A stretch of 12,136 bases of DNA from JBFKMV01 sp041629655 (lineage in GTDB: Bacteria > Acidobacteriota > Polarisedimenticolia > Polarisedimenticolales > Polarisedimenticolaceae): positions 1 through 12,136 of the forward strand of contig JBFKMV010000163.1 of the NCBI GenBank assembly GCA_041629655.1. The letters are read 5' to 3'. Both the position numbers and the translations under genes were made by a program. Position 1 is the stretch's first letter. Each line of letters begins with the position of its first letter. Below, piece after piece: positions 1 to 5,999 of this stretch. The notes beneath the pieces are model-generated. The model was not told the origin of the DNA, made no database searches, and saw nothing but the letters and a program-made list of their open reading frames with translations.

Positions 1-689
1 CCCCCGGAAAAGGTCAGCACCGCCTCCAGCTCGAGATTGTCGGGGAAGCTCAGGCAACGCGTCAGGTCGATCGCGCTGCGCGCCGCATCCAGCGAGAACT
101 CACCCTGCTGCGCCTCGCCAAGCCGCGCCGCCACGTCGTGGGCGTCGCGCACGACGAACGTGGTGAAGTCGACCAGCGCGCGGCCGTCCGGATCGAGCGC
201 CGCCAGCTCGCCGCCCCACAGCACCGAGGTCGCGAACGACTCCTCGACGGCGCGGGCCTCGGCGGGCTCGTCGGTCAAGGCCCGGAAGGCCAGGTTCGGC
301 TGCTCGACCAGCAACCGGCCCCCGACCCGCCGCAGTCGGATCAGGCGCGTGTCGCCGAGCTGGCCGCGATCGAGGAACAGCGGGTTCGAGCCGATCCCGG
401 ACACGAGCCCCTCGACGTACAGGTAGCGGCCGACGGTGCCGTCCGCTCCGGGAGGCGGCAGCTCGAGCCACAGCCGGCCGCGCCGCGGGTCGTGGTACAG
501 CGGGAGCAGGCCGGCCACCCGTTCGAGACCGCGGATCTTCTCGGCCACCCCGGGCAACGACTCGCCCGACGGCGTCTCCGGCCGTCCCCGCTTGCCGGCC
601 TGACGCGGCTTGGCCTGCAGGGCCGGGATCGCGGCCAGCAGCGTTAGACAGACGGCGACCGCGATCGATGCGCGAAGGACCGATCTCAT
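1..689 (-). CDS. Exported DUF5117-type zinc-dependent metalloprotease, N-terminal part (cut by left edge)
   Basis: The reading frame starts at an ATG at 689 and stays open to the window edge, giving 229 residues without a stop. Residues 1-26 form a Sec signal peptide: a short basic start (MRSVLRAS), a hydrophobic core and a likely cut after ALQA. From about residue 50 the sequence matches the N-terminal domain of the DUF5117/DUF4953 metalloproteases as I know them: GLLPLYHDPRRGRLWLE, then YLYVEGLVSGIGSNPLFLDR, RGQLGDTRLIRLRRVG, an SVLWG motif, and RDAHDVAARL followed by a LEAVLTFSG strand. The zinc site (HExxH type) would lie beyond the left edge, so activity cannot be judged. The Shine-Dalgarno sequence GGAGGGG begins right after the stop of the upstream transglycosylase gene, 9 bp before this start, so the two are probably co-transcribed and translationally coupled. 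Presumed role: periplasmic or outer-membrane-associated proteolysis. The family assignment is firm; the substrate is unknown. Confidence 0.82.
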   Translation of the reverse strand, partial: MRSVLRASIAVAVCLTLLAAIPALQAKPRQAGKRGRPETPSGESLPGVAEKIRGLERVAGLLPLYHDPRRGRLWLELPPPGADGTVGRYLYVEGLVSGIGSNPLFLDRGQLGDTRLIRLRRVGGRLLVEQPNLAFRALTDEPAEARAVEESFATSVLWGGELAALDPDGRALVDFTTFVVRDAHDVAARLGEAQQGEFSLDAARSAIDLTRCLSFPDNLELEAVLTFSG

Positions 690-698
690 CTCCCCTCC

Positions 699-2774
699 TC
701 AGTTCATGATTCGCGTGTAGGCGGCGTAGTGGTCGTGGATCTCCCGCACGTACTCCACCGTTTCCAGGCAGCGGCAATAACCGTAGCGCGAGCGACTGGC
801 GTACGCGCTGCGGGTGAGCAGCGGCAGCACGCTCTCGACGTGGCCGAACCACACCCGGTCGTCGAACCCTTGCTCCTCGGCCAGCCGGCGCGCGTCGAGG
901 ATGTGCCCCCGGCCCGCATTGTAGGACCCGAGCGCGAAGCGCACCCGCTCGGCCATCGGCAGCGCCGGCTCGAACAGGTCGATCATGCGGCGCAGGTACA
1001 ACGCCCCGGCGCGCACGTTCGTTTCCGGCTCGCGCAGATCGCCGGTGATCCCCAGCTCGGCGGCCGTCGAGGGCAGCACCTGCATCAGGCCCACCGCCCC
1101 GGCCCAGCTCACCGCCGCGGGGTCGAACTCCGATTCCGTGTAGGCCTGCGCCGCGAGCAGGCGCCAGTCGATCTCGACCTCGGTCCCGTATTTCCGGAAC
1201 AGCGCGTCGTACGGGCTGATCCGCCCCTCGCGCGCGGCGCGGCTCGCGGCCACGCGGGCGGCCCGCCGGCGGTTGCCGAAGTACTTGGCGCGCAGCACGT
1301 TGTAGAACGTCCCGCGGTACTCGCGGTCCAGAAAACCGTCGACCGCAGCCAGCAGCGCGGTCGCGTCGGGGCGCACCGCCCAGCCCAACGGCTTGCCGTC
1401 CCGCAGCACGAAGGCGCCGCGCACGTCGTCGCGCTGCGTCAGCTCGACGTCCAGCGTGTCGCTGTCGGCGATCGTGACGTCCAGCTCACCGCGGCCGACC
1501 CGGTCGATCAGCTCCTCGACGGCGAGGTCCTCGGGAGCGGCCACGATCAGGAAACCCACCTGGACCTGCAACGCGCGCAACGAATCGTAGGACGAGCTCG
1601 AGCGCTGGACGGCGACCTTGCGACCGGCCAGATCGGCCGGACCGTGGATCGAGTCGTCGGCCGCGGACACCACCACGACCTCGCTGACCCGGTTGTAGGG
1701 CCTGCTGAACGCGATGCGCTCGGCACGCTCGGGCGTGATCGCGAGCGCGGCGGCGATCAGGTCGCCCCGTCCCTCCTCGAGCCACGGGATCAAGCGGTCC
1801 GCGCTGGGCGGCACCACCACCTGCAGCCGGCAGCCGATCTCGCCGGCGAACCGCCGTGCCAGCTCGAAGTCGAAGCCGAGCTGCTCGCCGCGGTACAGGA
1901 AGTAGGTCGAGGCGCTGTTGCGGGTCAGCACCCGCAGCACCTTCCGGTCGCGGATCTCGTCGAGGCCGCCCAGCGCCCGCTCGCCCAGGTGCGCCGTCAG
2001 CGCCCGCTCCTGCAGGAACCCGTCGACCGCCGCCTTGAGACGCCGCGCGTCCGGGCGCAGGGCCCACGCGATCGGCCGCTCGCCGGTCAGCGCGAAGGCG
2101 GCGCGCAGACCGGGCAGGTAGCGCATCACGTCCTCGAGCAGGTCCTCGTCGGCGACCGTGGCGCGGTACTCGCCCCGGGCCACCCGGTACAGGATGTCCT
2201 CGGTGTCGATGCGCTCGTCGACGGCCTGGATCACGAGACCCGGCACCCGTTCGCGCAGCCGCTCCAGCGTGCCGTGGAACGAGGAGCTGGCCCGGACCGC
2301 CACGGACTGACCCGCGAGGTCGGCCGGCCGCCGGATCCCGTCGTCGTCCTCGCGCGTCACCAGCAGCTCGCGGACGTGGTCCAGCGCGACCGAGAACGCG
2401 AAGCGTTCCCGTCGCGCCGGCGTGGCCGTCAGACGCGCCATGGCGAGGTCCCCACGGCCGTCCAGCAGGGCGCGCAACAGCTCGCTGCGGTCCTCGACCG
2501 TGACCAGCACCGGCTCCAGCCCCAGCTCCGCCGCCAGCTCGCGGGCCAACACCAGGTCCAGGTCGAGCAGGTCACCGCGCCGCGGCAGCATCCGCGCCTG
2601 CTGGGGCGGCAACAGGATGCGGAGCTGGCCGCGCCGCCGGATCTCCGGCAGGTCGCCGCGCTCCAGGTACACGCCGTCTTCCTGCTGTGCGCGGTCCGGC
2701 GCGCAAGCCGGGGCCGCCAACAAGCACAGCATTCCGCCCAGCACGGCCAGGGCGCGGTCGTGGTGTCGCAGCAT
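699..2774 (-). CDS. MltF-like lipoprotein lytic transglycosylase with two tandem SBP_bac_3 domains
   Basis: 691 residues. It is predicted to cleave the MurNAc-GlcNAc bond of peptidoglycan in the periplasm, controlled by ligand-sensing domains. Residues 1-24 look like a lipoprotein signal: hydrophobic core and LAAPAC with Cys24 as the probable lipidated residue, though the lipobox is imperfect. Residues ~45-260 and ~270-490 are two type-3 solute-binding domains, each with a TPxRxER-like turn, FS, PADLAG, VAV, SSS and an AD pair before a W(A)xRPDA block. Residues ~515-690 are the transglycosylase domain: Glu547 in YTESEFDP is the expected catalytic acid, followed by GLMQVLPSTA, NVRAGALYL and ALGSYNAGRGH. 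Classical MltF has a single sensor domain and about 500 residues, so the extra copy is the oddity. Two cysteines (667 and 669, YCRC) sit where relatives usually read ARG. I chose the ATG at 2774 because it begins the signal peptide; an ATG at 3095 would add 107 unsupported residues antisense to bolA. No strong Shine-Dalgarno is visible. Confidence 0.88.
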   Translation of the reverse strand: MLRHHDRALAVLGGMLCLLAAPACAPDRAQQEDGVYLERGDLPEIRRRGQLRILLPPQQARMLPRRGDLLDLDLVLARELAAELGLEPVLVTVEDRSELLRALLDGRGDLAMARLTATPARRERFAFSVALDHVRELLVTREDDDGIRRPADLAGQSVAVRASSSFHGTLERLRERVPGLVIQAVDERIDTEDILYRVARGEYRATVADEDLLEDVMRYLPGLRAAFALTGERPIAWALRPDARRLKAAVDGFLQERALTAHLGERALGGLDEIRDRKVLRVLTRNSASTYFLYRGEQLGFDFELARRFAGEIGCRLQVVVPPSADRLIPWLEEGRGDLIAAALAITPERAERIAFSRPYNRVSEVVVVSAADDSIHGPADLAGRKVAVQRSSSSYDSLRALQVQVGFLIVAAPEDLAVEELIDRVGRGELDVTIADSDTLDVELTQRDDVRGAFVLRDGKPLGWAVRPDATALLAAVDGFLDREYRGTFYNVLRAKYFGNRRRAARVAASRAAREGRISPYDALFRKYGTEVEIDWRLLAAQAYTESEFDPAAVSWAGAVGLMQVLPSTAAELGITGDLREPETNVRAGALYLRRMIDLFEPALPMAERVRFALGSYNAGRGHILDARRLAEEQGFDDRVWFGHVESVLPLLTRSAYASRSRYGYCRCLETVEYVREIHDHYAAYTRIMN

Positions 2775-2885
2775 GGATCCAGGGTAGCCCGGCCGGCCAC
2801 GGTTTGAGAAGCCCGCCGGCTGGCGCCGCCCCCCACGTTTGTTACCATGCACGGCTGTCGGCTTCTTTTTCTTGACGAGGTTTGC
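2775..2885. promoter_or_regulatory. Divergent intergenic region between the transglycosylase operon and bolA-grxD
   Basis: These 111 bp separate two divergently transcribed genes, so promoters for both should lie here or in the adjoining coding ends. The sequence contains a GGCCGGCC palindrome at 2791-2798, an AT-richer patch GTTTGTTACCAT (2837-2848) and a pyrimidine tract at 2862-2873. TACCAT at 2843-2848 could be a weak -10 for bolA, but no good -35 lies 16-18 bp upstream of it. Nothing convincing is seen on the other strand. The promoter role is inferred from gene layout rather than from a clear motif. Confidence 0.4.
2877..2880 (+). promoter_or_regulatory. Ribosome-binding site that sets the bolA start
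   Basis: GAGG lies 5 nt before the ATG at 2886. This supports that start over the in-frame ATG at 2847, which would leave the site inside the coding region. Confidence 0.6.
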
Positions 2886-3170
2886 ATGCCCATGGATGCC
2901 GCGGTCACCATCGACGAGGTGCGACTTCGCATCGAGCAGGCGCTCCCCGGGGCGCGCGTGCGCGTGGGCACGTTCCAGGGACACGACCATTTCGAGGCGC
3001 TGGTCGAGGCGCCTCAGTTCGCCGGCAAGACCCGCGTGGAGCAGCACCAGCTGGTCTACGCCGCGCTGGAGGGACTGCTCGGCGGCGCGATGCACGCGCT
3101 GGCGCTCAGGACGCGGGTGCTCGAAGCGCCCGCCGCGGCCGGCGACGAAGCGAGGAGAGAGCGACCATGA
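2886..3170 (+). CDS. BolA-family protein
   Basis: 94 residues, about 10 kDa, cytoplasmic. BolA proteins partner with CGFS monothiol glutaredoxins, sharing a [2Fe-2S] cluster and acting in iron-sulfur cluster handling and iron sensing. The sequence shows the BolA core: HFEALVEAPQFAGKTRVEQH, then QLVYAALEGLLGG and MHALALRTR. The histidine of VEQHQLVY is the conserved BolA ligand position. The start ATG at 2886 is preceded by GAGG at 2877-2880 with a 5-nt gap; an in-frame ATG two codons later (2892) is also possible, and the one at 2847 would add 13 unlike residues. The stop overlaps the glutaredoxin start (ATGA), so the pair should be translated together. Whether it is closer to BolA or to IbaG/YrbA cannot be settled by eye, so I give no symbol. 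Confidence 0.9.
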   Translation: MPMDAAVTIDEVRLRIEQALPGARVRVGTFQGHDHFEALVEAPQFAGKTRVEQHQLVYAALEGLLGGAMHALALRTRVLEAPAAAGDEARRERP

Positions 3171-3505
3171 CCGAACGATCGATCGACGAGTGGACCGAGC
3201 AGATCAAGCAGGACATCGCGAGCCATCGCGTGTTCATCTTTGCCAAGGGTGAGAAGAACGCCGCGATGTGCGGGTTCTCGGCCCGCGTGATGCAGGTGTT
3301 CAACCAGCTGGGAACGCCGTTCGAGGTGCGCAACATCTTTGCCGACCCGAACATCCGGCCCGCGGTCTGCGCGTTCACCAGCTGGCCGACGATCCCGCAG
3401 GTGTTCATCGACGGCAAGTTCGTCGGCGGCTGCGACATCGTCACCGAGATGTACCAGAACGGCGAGCTGCAGCAGCTGCTCGAGGCCCAGCCCGAGCGCG
3501 CCTGA
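3167..3505 (+). CDS. grxD: Monothiol glutaredoxin (Grx4/GrxD family, CGFS active site)
   Basis: 112 residues, the normal size for a single-domain Grx4. These proteins bind a [2Fe-2S] cluster with glutathione, pass it to target proteins and form complexes with BolA. The active-site motif CGFS is at residues 35-38, preceded by KGEKNAAM, the usual basic glutathione-contacting stretch. WPTIPQVFIDG (73-83) carries the cis-proline Pro77, and GGCDIVTEMYQNGELQQLL (from residue 87) is the family's C-terminal signature. Cys68 (AVCAFTSW) is not typical of the family; Cys89 in GGCD is usual. The ATG at 3167 overlaps the bolA stop by 4 bp and follows a purine-rich GAGGAGAGAG site. It is the second gene of the bolA-grxD pair, and the pairing itself supports both calls. 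Confidence 0.95.
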   Translation: MTERSIDEWTEQIKQDIASHRVFIFAKGEKNAAMCGFSARVMQVFNQLGTPFEVRNIFADPNIRPAVCAFTSWPTIPQVFIDGKFVGGCDIVTEMYQNGELQQLLEAQPERA

Positions 3506-3532
3506 TCCCACGCCCCAGCGGGAGCGGCCGGC

Positions 3533-3555
3533 GGACCGGGGTGGAATCCCCGGCC
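3533..3555 (+). terminator. Hairpin after grxD (possible terminator without a clear T-tract)
   Basis: CCGGGG (3536-3541) and CCCCGG (3548-3553) form a 6-bp stem around the loop TGGAAT. GG at 3533-3534 and CC at 3554-3555 extend it to 8 bp with a bulged A. No run of T follows, so intrinsic termination is doubtful. The hairpin also overlaps the weak -35 of the proposed rhomboid promoter, so it may simply be a GC-rich dyad in that promoter region. Confidence 0.3.
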
Positions 3556-3569
3556 GTGCGCCCTATATT
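3541..3569 (+). promoter_or_regulatory. Candidate sigma-70-type promoter for the rhomboid gene
   Basis: TATATT at 3564-3569 matches five of six positions of the -10 consensus and stands out in a very GC-rich stretch. GTGGAA at 3541-3546 is a weak -35 at 17-bp spacing (three of six matches). Transcription would start near 3576, about 28 nt before the rhomboid start codon. This suggests the gene need not depend on the bolA promoter. Confidence 0.4.
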
Positions 3570-3604
3570 CACGCCGCAGGCTCCATCCGACCGGAGAGCG
3601 CGGC

Positions 3605-5059
3605 ATGATCATCCCGATCGGGCACGAGGAGGACAGCGTCCGGCGGCTCCCCTGGGTCACGTTCGGGGTGATGCTGCTGTGCCTGGCCGGCTACCTCGGC
3701 GTCGGGCTGGCCGAGAGCGGCGGGCCGTCCCTCGAAGAGACCTACGACCACGCCTGGGAGGCCTTCGAGTACTACCTCGAGCACCCGTACCTCACGCTCG
3801 ATCCGACCCTGGCCGAGAGCGGCTTCGGCGGCATGAGCGAGCTGGAGCGGGAAAGCCTGCTCGAAGCCTACCGCTCGGAGTTCCCGCCGCCCGACGACTC
3901 GCAGCAACGCCTCGAAGAGCAGCGTGAGCTCGACCGGCTGACCGAGCGCGCGCTGGCCAACGTGCGCGAGCATCCGTACCAGCGCTGGGGCCTGGTGCCC
4001 GCCGAGTGGTCGGCGCTGACGTTCTTGACCCACATGTTCCTGCACGGCGGCCTGCTGCACCTGCTGGGCAACATGCTGATCCTGTACCTCGCCGGACCGT
4101 TCATCGAGGACGTCTGGGGCCGGCCGCTGTTCGCGGCGTTCTACGTGATCGCCGGGATCGTCGCCGCGCTGGCGTTCTTGATCCCCAACGCCGACTCCAC
4201 GATCCCGATGATCGGCGCCTCCGGGGCCATCGCGGCCGTGATGGGCGCGTTCTTGATCCGCTACTGGAACACCCGGATCAAGTTCTTCTACATCTTCGGC
4301 CTGATCTGGCGCGGCACGTTCAGCGCCGCGGCGTGGGTGATGCTGCCGCTGTGGTTCGGCGAGCAGCTGTTCATGGCCGCGATGACCAGCAGCGGCGGCA
4401 TCGGGGGCGGCATCGCCTACTGGGCGCACGTCGGCGGTTTCGCGTTCGGCGTGGCGGCGGCGCTGGCGATCCGTCACTGGCGCATCGAGGAGCGTTACAT
4501 CGAGCCGACCCTGGAAGGGAAGATCCACACCACGGTCGTCGACAACGCCGCGCTCGACCGGGCCCTGGCGGCGAGCGCCGCCGGCTCGACGGAGCGGGCG
4601 CTGGAGCTGCTGGCCGCACAATGCCGCGCGCAGCCGGGCAACCACGACGTCGCGCTGGCCTACTGGGGCGTGGCGGTGGAGGCGGGGCGCGCCGCCGAGG
4701 CGGCCCCCGCCGTGGTGGGCGTGGTGCGCGACGAGCTGCGCGGTGGACACCACGAGCTCGCGCTCGACCACTGGAGCGAGCTGGTCGAGCACGCGCCGCA
4801 CGCGCCCGTCGACGCCGAGGTGCTGATCCGTATCGCCCAAGCGGCGGTGCGCGCGGGCAACCCGGCCGGCGCAACACCGGTGTTGCGTCGCGCGATGCTG
4901 GAGGGCGGCACCTCGATGCCCGCGACGATGGCCCTGCGGATCGCACGGCTCGCCAGCGGCCTGGACGCCAATCTCGCCCGCGGTGCGGCCCGTTTGGCAC
5001 TGACGCGTCCCGATCTCGGGCCGCACGAGCGCGAGCAGGCCCAGCAGCTGCTGGCCTGA
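3605..5059 (+). CDS. Rhomboid-family intramembrane serine protease with enlarged first loop and helical C-terminal tail
   Basis: 484 residues. It should cut membrane proteins inside or near the lipid bilayer. The first membrane segment is at about 15-36. A ~95-residue hydrophilic, acidic region follows, with an EEQRELDRLTERALANV helix near 104-120. The rhomboid core then begins: WSALTFLTHMFLHGGLLHLLGN (136-156; His152 and Asn156 fit the conserved HxxxN), helices at ~157-195, the catalytic serine Ser206 in GASGAIAAVMGAF, and the catalytic histidine His275 in AHVGGFAFG. The Ser-His dyad is complete, so an active protease is expected. After ~295 comes ~190 residues of soluble, Ala-rich helical sequence resembling TPR or other helical repeats, for example TERALELLAAQ and AGRAAEAAPAV; no clear TPR consensus can be read. 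GGAGAG lies just ahead of the ATG at 3605. The tail may recruit partners; the substrate is unknown. It sits between grxD and the HDOD gene with 99-100 bp gaps on each side. Confidence 0.9.
   Translation: MIIPIGHEEDSVRRLPWVTFGVMLLCLAGYLGVGLAESGGPSLEETYDHAWEAFEYYLEHPYLTLDPTLAESGFGGMSELERESLLEAYRSEFPPPDDSQQRLEEQRELDRLTERALANVREHPYQRWGLVPAEWSALTFLTHMFLHGGLLHLLGNMLILYLAGPFIEDVWGRPLFAAFYVIAGIVAALAFLIPNADSTIPMIGASGAIAAVMGAFLIRYWNTRIKFFYIFGLIWRGTFSAAAWVMLPLWFGEQLFMAAMTSSGGIGGGIAYWAHVGGFAFGVAAALAIRHWRIEERYIEPTLEGKIHTTVVDNAALDRALAASAAGSTERALELLAAQCRAQPGNHDVALAYWGVAVEAGRAAEAAPAVVGVVRDELRGGHHELALDHWSELVEHAPHAPVDAEVLIRIAQAAVRAGNPAGATPVLRRAMLEGGTSMPATMALRIARLASGLDANLARGAARLALTRPDLGPHEREQAQQLLA
4870..4887. 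repeat. 18-bp perfect palindrome inside the rhomboid gene
   Basis: CGCAACACCGGTGTTGCG is a perfect inverted repeat with 9-bp arms and no spacer. It lies in the part coding for the C-terminal tail, reading AGATPVLR across it. No second copy was noticed in the window. It could be a protein-binding site, a restriction-modification target or chance. Confidence 0.9.
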
Positions 5060-5072
5060 ATCCCGCCCCCTG

Positions 5073-5117
5073 CCGGGCCGCTTGACAAGGCGCGGCCGGG
5101 AACCGACGTTTCCGGTT
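5073..5117 (+). other. Two dyads in the gap upstream of the HDOD gene
   Basis: The 100-bp gap 5060-5159 contains a hairpin with arms GGCCGC (5076-5081) and GCGGCC (5092-5097), extendable by CC/GG across one mismatch. A second dyad follows, AACCG (5101-5105) and CGGTT (5113-5117), separated by 7 bp. No T-tract follows the hairpin. TTGACA (5082-5087) lies in the loop, but nothing like a -10 is found 16-18 bp downstream. TCTAAT at 5125-5130 resembles a -10 without a matching -35. The region could combine a weak terminator and an operator or promoter for the HDOD gene; none of this is secure. Confidence 0.35.
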
Positions 5118-5159
5118 GAAAGGATCTAATTCTTCAAACGCCGGAGGCAGGGGCCGCCC

Positions 5160-5999
5160 ATGGACCCGCAAGTGATCGTCGACAAGACCGGGGATCTTCC
5201 CGCGCTTCCCGAGGTCGCGGCGCGGGTGCTGGAGCTGGTCCGCAACCCCAAGACGCGCGTGCAGGATCTCGAGACCGCGATCTCGCGCGACCAGGCCTTG
5301 ACCGCGAAGGTGCTCCGCATCGCCAACTCCGCGTTCTACGGCGTGCGCGGCACGATCTCGACGCTCAGCCGGGCGATCGTGGTGCTGGGATTCAACACCC
5401 TGCGCTCGGTGGTCATGGCCTCGTCGGCCAAGGGCCTGTACCGGACCAAGAACTCGTGCTTCAAGGACAAGATCCTCTGGGAGCACTCGCTCGCCGTCGC
5501 GCTCGCCGCGCGCAGCCTGGCCGTGCATTGCCAGTACGGCGCCCGCGAGGAGGCGTTCGTCGGCGGCCTGCTGCACGACATCGGCAAGGTGATCCTCGAC
5601 CGCAGCCTCCGCGAGCCGTACCAGGAGGTGCTGGAGCGCGTGTACAACGACGGCCAGTCGTTCGTCGAAGCCGAGACGGAGGTGCTGGGCTTCGATCACA
5701 CCGAGGTCGGCGCGCTGGTCGTGGCTCGCTGGGGCCTCGCGCCGGCGCTGCAGGAGGCGGTGCGGCTGCACCATCAGCCGATGAGCGCCGAGACCGACCC
5801 GACGCTGTGCGCGATCGTGAGCCTGGCCAACAGCCTGTGCGTGAAGCTCGGAATCGGACCGGAGCGCAACCCCGACCTGGAGCTGGCGGAGCTGGAGTCG
5901 ACGCTGATGCTACCGCTCGACCCGGCCCGCATCGAAGCCGTCGCCGCGGAGGTCCGGGAGCAGCTCGAGCAGGAGAAGCAGCTGCTCAGCGTGGCCTAG
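5160..5999 (+). CDS. HDOD domain signalling protein
   Basis: 279 residues, cytoplasmic, no membrane segment. HDOD proteins are HD-superfamily domains used in bacterial signalling, stress and motility control, usually without proven enzyme activity. The domain covers about residues 8-215: LPALPEVAARVLELV, the DQALTAKVLRIANSAFYG block (44-61), ISTLSRAIVVLGFNTLRSVV, EHS with His109, LLHDIGKVIL with His139-Asp140, FDHTEVGALVVARWGL with His180, and VRLHHQP with His204-His205. The His and His-Asp positions expected for metal binding in HD domains are therefore largely present, which many HDOD proteins lack. A 60-residue acidic helical tail follows and ends in EQLEQEKQLL. It has no GGDEF, EAL or receiver domain, so it is stand-alone. 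The ATG at 5160 follows purine-rich sites at 5143-5147 and 5150-5154. The stop codon overlaps that of the convergent gene. Confidence 0.9.
   Translation: MDPQVIVDKTGDLPALPEVAARVLELVRNPKTRVQDLETAISRDQALTAKVLRIANSAFYGVRGTISTLSRAIVVLGFNTLRSVVMASSAKGLYRTKNSCFKDKILWEHSLAVALAARSLAVHCQYGAREEAFVGGLLHDIGKVILDRSLREPYQEVLERVYNDGQSFVEAETEVLGFDHTEVGALVVARWGLAPALQEAVRLHHQPMSAETDPTLCAIVSLANSLCVKLGIGPERNPDLELAELESTLMLPLDPARIEAVAAEVREQLEQEKQLLSVA
5996..5999. other. Shared CTAG palindrome forming both stop codons of convergent genes
   Basis: The plus-strand HDOD gene ends in TAG at 5997-5999 and the minus-strand 1096-codon gene ends in TAG at 5998-5996. The genes meet tail to tail with a 4-bp overlap, leaving no room for a terminator between them. 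Confidence 0.9.

Noticed and set aside
100..852. A 250-codon minus-strand open frame across the metalloprotease and transglycosylase junction
   Set aside because: It is out of frame with both genes, each of which has clear family motifs in its own frame.
729..2807. A 692-codon open frame on the plus strand opposite the transglycosylase gene
   Set aside because: Its translation is rich in Arg, Gln, His and Val with no domain pattern. It is the mirror of a well-supported GC-rich gene.
2775..3095. N-terminal extension of the transglycosylase to an ATG at 3095
   Set aside because: The added 107 residues are antisense to bolA and would bury the signal peptide that starts at 2774.
5082..5110. TTGACA at 5082 as the -35 of an HDOD promoter
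   Set aside because: The sequence 16-18 bp downstream (around GACGTT) barely resembles a -10, and the hexamer sits in a hairpin loop.
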